Assembly: GCA_013396635.1 (NCBI GenBank)
Contig: WBMW01005028.1
Coordinates: 62,001 to 126,000 of the forward strand
Reading direction: 5' to 3'
DNA length: 64,000 nt
Source: Penelope pileata
Lineage: Eukaryota > Chordata > Aves > Galliformes > Cracidae
The notes below the pieces were generated by a model. The model saw only the letters and a list, made by a program, of their open reading frames with translations. It was not told the origin of the DNA and did not search any database. Positions 59,498-64,000 of the stretch are shown in pieces (position 1 is the first letter of the stretch; every line of letters begins with the position of its first letter). A program made the translations under genes and the position numbers.

Positions 59498-60338
59498 CAT
59501 AGAATCATAGAATCATAGAATCATAGAATGGTTCAGGTTGGAAGGGACCTTAGAGATCATCTTGTTCCAACACCCCTGCCATAGGCAAGGACACCTCCCA
59601 CTAGACCAGGTTGCCCAAAGCCCCATCCAGCCTGGCTTTGAATACTTCCAGGGAGGGGGCATCCACAACTTCTCTGGGCAACCTGTTCCAGTGTCTGACC
59701 ACCCTCACAGGGAAGAATTTCCTCCTTATATCTAGTCTAAATCTACCCTCTTCCAGTTTATAACCATTACCCCTTGTCCTGTCATTATCTATCCTTGTAA
59801 AAAGCCCCTCCCCAGCTTTCCTGTAGGCCCCTTCAGGTACTGGAAGGCTGCTATCAGGTCCCCCCACAGCCTTCTCTTCTCCGGGCTGAAGTGTTCTAAC
59901 TCTCTCAGCCTGTCCTCGTAGGGGAGGTGCTCCAGCCCTCTGATCATCCTCGTGGCCCTCCTCTGGACCCGCTCCAACAGCTCCACATCCTTCTTGTGTT
60001 GGGGACCCCAGAACTGGACACAATACTCCAGGTGAGGTCTCACAAGAGCAGAGTAGAGGGGCAGAATCACCTCCCTCGCCCTGCTGGCCACGCTTCTCTT
60101 GATGCAGCCCAGGATGTGGTTGGCCTTCTGGGCTGCAAGCGCACACTGCTGGCTCATGTTGAGTTTCTCGTCAACACACACCCCCAAGTCCCTCTCCTCA
60201 GGGCTACTCTCAAGCCATTCTCCGCCCAGCCTGTATGTGTACTTGGGATTGCTCCAACCCAGGTGCAGGACCTTGCACTTGGCTTTGTTGAACTTCATGA
60301 GGTTGGCATGGGCTCACCTCTCAAGCCTGTCCAGGTCT
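59498..60338 (-). mobile_element. Young CR1 LINE, 5'-truncated (-)
   Basis: The tail is four clean reversed units (CATAGAAT at 59498-59529). It is followed by the reversed 3' UTR and about 250 codons of ORF2, ending abruptly at ccaggtc near 60337 in the block that reads LDRLERWAHANLMKF. By eye it is about 95% identical to the copy at 23893-25192 over the last 290 bases. It is 5'-truncated and has a clean tail, as expected for a recent CR1 insertion. Confidence 0.95.
59601..60298 (-). pseudogene. CR1 ORF2 C-terminal part with one frameshift
   Basis: This is the C-terminal region of CR1 ORF2p. From 60298 it reads MKFNKAKCKVLHLGWSNPKY onward without stops through QCALAAQKANHILG and PHLEYCVQFWGP to LIAAFQYLKG. 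There the frame shifts (about 59830), and the normal continuation AYRKAGEGLFTRID … GALGNLV lies in the next frame to 59601. The equivalent site in the intact copy at 24869 has one more G in a run of G, so a single-base loss explains the break. The RT catalytic motif lies upstream of the truncation and is absent. Confidence 0.88.
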
Positions 60339-63097
60339 AGGGAGTCCATCTCTGATGATCTGATAATGCATACTTCCTGTCCTTTAGGGAAATAAATATT
60401 AATATGGATCCCATTTCATGATTAATGCAAACGGTAGAACTCTGTTTTGGTGAGAAATGCATGAATTTTGATGTGCTACTTCAAGTTTCAGTACAAGCCA
60501 GTCAGAGGCATTGCAGTAGAACCCTTTTTGGTGGATAGACGCTGCCAATCTCCAAACACAAACATCTCCCACTAGCAAACAAGCAAATAAAAATCCGAGT
60601 GTCTGACTGTCACTACTTATTTTCCTTGCCTTTTGACGGGGTTTATATTTTCCAAATTTTCCTGGTTCCGAAGTTTCAGAGTAAGGTTCTGTGCAGAAAT
60701 ATGAGAAATATGAGCAGCCTCATAAAATAGCTGTGCCACGTTAGCCTCCAAGTAGCCACACTGAAGTACAACAGAAAGAACAAATGTTTGATAACGGGCT
60801 GTGCAGTCCTTTGGTTGGACACTCAAAGGGATTGCTCCTCCTCAGGCTCAAAGCAAAACAGAAGTGTTGAAGTCAGTTTGAACAGCAGGCTGCAACTTCA
60901 AATTAAATATATATATTAACACAAATTATGACTGTCTTCATCAACTGCATTACCATATAACCTTGTTTATGCAAGCATTTGGAAGCACTACCAGCAACTA
61001 TATAAGACCCATGTCCATGATTCTATGACCCATCCCACGCCCTGTGTCATCTTGCCCATGCCCATCCTTAAGGGCTAGTCTTCTGATAGTTTCCAAGTAA
61101 AGATTTCAGTCAAGAAACCCAGTCAAAAATGAGAAATCATTGTGTCTTGTCTGAGAAAATGCAGACACTATTCTGGCCCTTGACACGACCTCAGTCAACT
61201 CAGTAAACCAAGTGGGGCTGACATTAGCAAAATGCTGTGTCTGTATTTGTGCATCTCTGTTGCCTGCTTACTATTTACTTATCTTCCCTGAAAACAAAGA
61301 ATCTACAAAGAGAATTTTTTTTTTGAAATGATGTGTGATTTGTTTGAATGGATATTTAGAAATAGTGGTGTCTAGAAAGTACTTTTAGAATAAATTAAAT
61401 GGCAAAGTTATAAGAACATCTATAGTGTGGTTAAGAAAAAAAAAAACACAACAAAACAGACATATATACAGAAGAGTACAGCATCATTATCCTCCTAACA
61501 CCTTCTGCTTTCTTATTATGCAGTTTTTACCTATTTACTAACAGTGGCCATGTAGTTCCCTTGAAAGGTAAGAATGATGGGATTTGGTTTCGCAAAGATG
61601 TCTATAGAAACACATAGCACCTCAGGGCAGCACAAAAGACTAAACAAGAACAAACAATAATACACTCAGTTAAGAGAATAATGTTAAGGTTTCGCACAGA
61701 ATATATGTAGTGCAGTGGAAACAGAAAGAAAACTAAAGAGAAAAAAGTAAATTTCTAAAGATAAATAAGGAGAAATAAACTGCAAGACCACAGACAGGGT
61801 AAGGCTCACAGACTCAGCTGGAAATAATAGTTTTGTTGTAAGGGTTTATTTGTAGGAACTGCTATATTCTAATAGACAAAATTAAAAGAGCAAGACTAAT
61901 TTTCCAACTAAACTAACTGTTTTGTAATTATAAAAATTTAGCGAAGTAAAAAGTAGATTTTTTTTTGCAAATGTATCATTTAAAACTTCTTAATTCTATA
62001 CATCAGTAAATTGCTAATTACTTGTGCAAACTATTGTCTTCCTTTCAAGTCTAAGAACTGATGACATCCTACACTCAAGACATTCAGCTGGGTGAAGATT
62101 TAAATTCTGATTTGGAGCAGAGGATTTCATTTTATGTCTCTCGAACAGTTTAAACCCTAACTCTTTTTGGGTTACAGATCCTTCCTTCTCTTTCCCTGCC
62201 ATTCCTCACTTTCAGAAAAAAAAATATTATGATATTCTTGATGTAGAATAGTACCAGAATAAAGATTTCTCTCAGCCTTTCTCCTCTGTAATCCTGTCCA
62301 TGCTTGACAAGGACAAGAGACACTGTGAGAAGTCTGCATACTGCTTAAGTTTCATTAAATAATTTTCCTTTGCACCTCTACATCTAGAGGAAAAAATGGC
62401 TGATTGTTTACTTAGCTGATTTTCACTGATCTGTTTGTTTGCTGGTTTGTGTGTAGGTTGGAAGAAAGTGATGAATATATTATCACTTTTTTTTTTTTGC
62501 ACACTTTTGGAAATAGGTCAAAAAAACCTGAAATTAGTCTGAATTAAACAAAAGTAGGCTCTTTATTTCTTCATAATATCAAGTCTTTTTTTTTTCTATC
62601 CAGAAAATTGAATAATGTTTTTTGTTTTCTACCTTCTTATTGGATTGTACCACAAAGTATTTCCCTAGGCATCTCTGAGCATCTCTGTCCTGTTGTCTGA
62701 CTTACACATGCCCGCAGCTTTCTTACAAAAGCAGAGACATTGTCACTTACAATCATCTCCTTCTATAACTCTACCTAATGAAACCTCTGCCTTCACAGCT
62801 TAGGTGCATGAAAGGCAAAAAAGGTCTTTCAGAGCTCAGGAGCTGCATAAAAGCCTCACTGTTATTTCAACAGGGAAATAAGGAAAAATAGGGAAGCCTT
62901 GTATTTTTTATTTAATGTTTGCTGTGATTTAAGAGTAGTATATATTTTAGTATCATCAGCTAACCATGAAAACAACTATACTGCAAAAACTAGCACATAT
63001 TACAATAGCAACAGCTAAAATGTTCACCACCACCCCCAAACTGATAAGTGTACCAGCTCTGCATGAGTATCACTATCCTATTACAGTCCAAGAAAGT
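60339..63097. other. Unique AT-rich DNA, no gene seen
   Basis: Longest frames are 69-76 codons with no recognised domain. Poly(A) and poly(T) runs occur near 61436, 61316 and 62487, with a short (TA)n near 60908. No transposon is recognised. Confidence 0.5.
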
Positions 63098-63820
63098 CAC
63101 AGCATCAGACTGGTTTAGGTTGGCAGAGGCCTCTGGGTCCATCTAGTCTAACCCCTGCCCAAGCAGGGATAGCCGGAGCAGGGTGCCCAGGATCACATCC
63201 AGGCAACCTTTGAAGATCTCTGAGGAGGAGAATCCACAGCCTCTGTGCAAACTGTGCCAGTGCTTTGTCATCTGCACAGTGAAGTACTTCCTGGTGTTCA
63301 AATCTCCTCAGTTTCAATTTGTGCTCATTGCCTCTTGTTTTGTCACTGGACACCATGGTAGGCCTCACCTACCTGAGTAGAAGACAAGGATCACCTACCT
63401 CTTTCTTCTTTATCGCTGGCAAGATTTTTGTAGTACAGCCAAGAGCACTCTCACCCTACCTAGTCATAAGGGCACATTGCTGACCCGTGTTGAACTGGTG
63501 TTTAGAAAACTGTTTAGAAAAGGACTCCCAGGTCCTTTTCTGAAAATCTACTTTCCAGATGGGTTGTCCCCAACATGTATTGGTACCTGTGGTGGTTCCT
63601 CCTCAGGTGTATGGCTCTGCAGTTCCGCCTGTTTAACTTCAGGAAGTTCCAGTCAGCCCATTTCTCCAGCTCACCAATGGCGCCCCTCTGGATGACAGTC
63701 CTCTGAGTTTTATGTCAGCTGTGAATTTACTGACAGTACACTCTACCTCATTGTCCAGATCATTGATGAAGATGTTAAATAGGACTGGATCCAGTATTGC
63801 CCCCCCTGGACTCTGCACAT
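63098..63820 (-). mobile_element. Old CR1 LINE fragment (-)
   Basis: This CR1 differs from the others. The reversed 3' UTR begins near 63098 (gactggtttaggttggcagaggcctctgg). The C-terminal region follows, then a block at 63470-63560 with the DNA pattern of the QCALAA…PGSFS region, and near 63640-63800 the RT part. The RT part reads ILDPVLFNIFINDLDNEVEC then TVSKFTADIKL on the minus strand, so the FADD motif is altered to FTAD. It has many frameshifts. The tail is too decayed to count units. It fades just before the N gap. Confidence 0.85.
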
Positions 63821-63874
63821 TTTGTATGTAGAAAGAAACAATAATTTCTTTCAAGACCACGCTGAAGATGCCTT

Positions 63875-63947
63875 NNNNNNNNNNNNNNNNNNNNNNNNNN
63901 NNNNNNNNNNNNNNNNNNNNNNNNNNNNNNNNNNNNNNNNNNNNNNN
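63875..63947. other. Assembly gap (73 N)
   Basis: There are 73 unresolved bases beside an old CR1 and a run of seven C (63948-63954). The C-run may have contributed to the sequencing break. Confidence 0.98.
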
Positions 63948-64000
63948 CCCCCCCGCTTTAAAACAACATGCAGGCACGGCATAGCTCCTCCACCAGGCTT

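Noticed and set aside
61018..61040. CATGATTCTATGACCC as a CR1 tail
   Set aside because: Only a single ATTCTATG unit occurs and no CR1 3' UTR precedes it.

Overview
This window looks like vertebrate nuclear DNA from a bird. The evidence is the repeat content: about a dozen fragments of the non-LTR retrotransposon CR1, several ending in the CR1 3' terminus of tandem ATTCTATG units instead of poly(A), and three copies of a mariner element whose ends and transposase match the avian Galluhop/Mariner1 family. Galluhop is best known from galliform birds, so a fowl-like species is plausible, but the sequence alone does not fix the species. The DNA is AT-rich, has no CpG island that I can see, no recognisable host protein-coding gene, and no tRNA, rRNA or CRISPR. 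It reads as intergenic DNA or the inside of a very large intron.

Layout. 1-4.9 kb: unique AT-rich DNA. 4.9-7.4 kb: an old CR1 interrupted by a full-length but dead mariner (5323-6599). 7.5-20.5 kb: mostly unique, with one tiny CR1 tail at 18.1 kb. 20.49-21.06 kb: an internally deleted mariner. 22.2-25.2 kb: a cluster of three CR1 fragments in +, -, + order; the third has an uninterrupted 400-codon ORF for the C-terminal half of the CR1 reverse transcriptase protein. 26.0 and 33.4 kb: two diverged copies of an LTR-like repeat in the same orientation. 35.36-35.88 kb: a second internally deleted mariner. 36-43.3 kb: unique DNA with some enhancer-like motif clusters. 43.36-43.55 kb: an assembly gap that abuts a CR1 piece. 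46.9, 48.9 and 50.8 kb: short CR1 fragments. 51-58.4 kb: unique DNA, with a possible 3' terminal exon near 52.5 kb. 58.4 and 59.5 kb: two CR1 copies placed tail to tail. 63.1-63.8 kb: an old CR1 running towards a second gap (63875-63947).

There is no operon or pathway to describe. The coding content is transposon-derived: CR1 ORF2 (endonuclease/reverse transcriptase; only RT and C-terminal parts remain here) and mariner transposase (helix-turn-helix plus DD34D catalytic domain; decayed or deleted in every copy). I did not find a convincing new biological system. The items most worth following are the CR1 inverted-repeat cluster, the two different mariner deletion derivatives (one keeps an ORF for the DNA-binding domain), the unassigned LTR-like pair, and a few weak exon and enhancer candidates.
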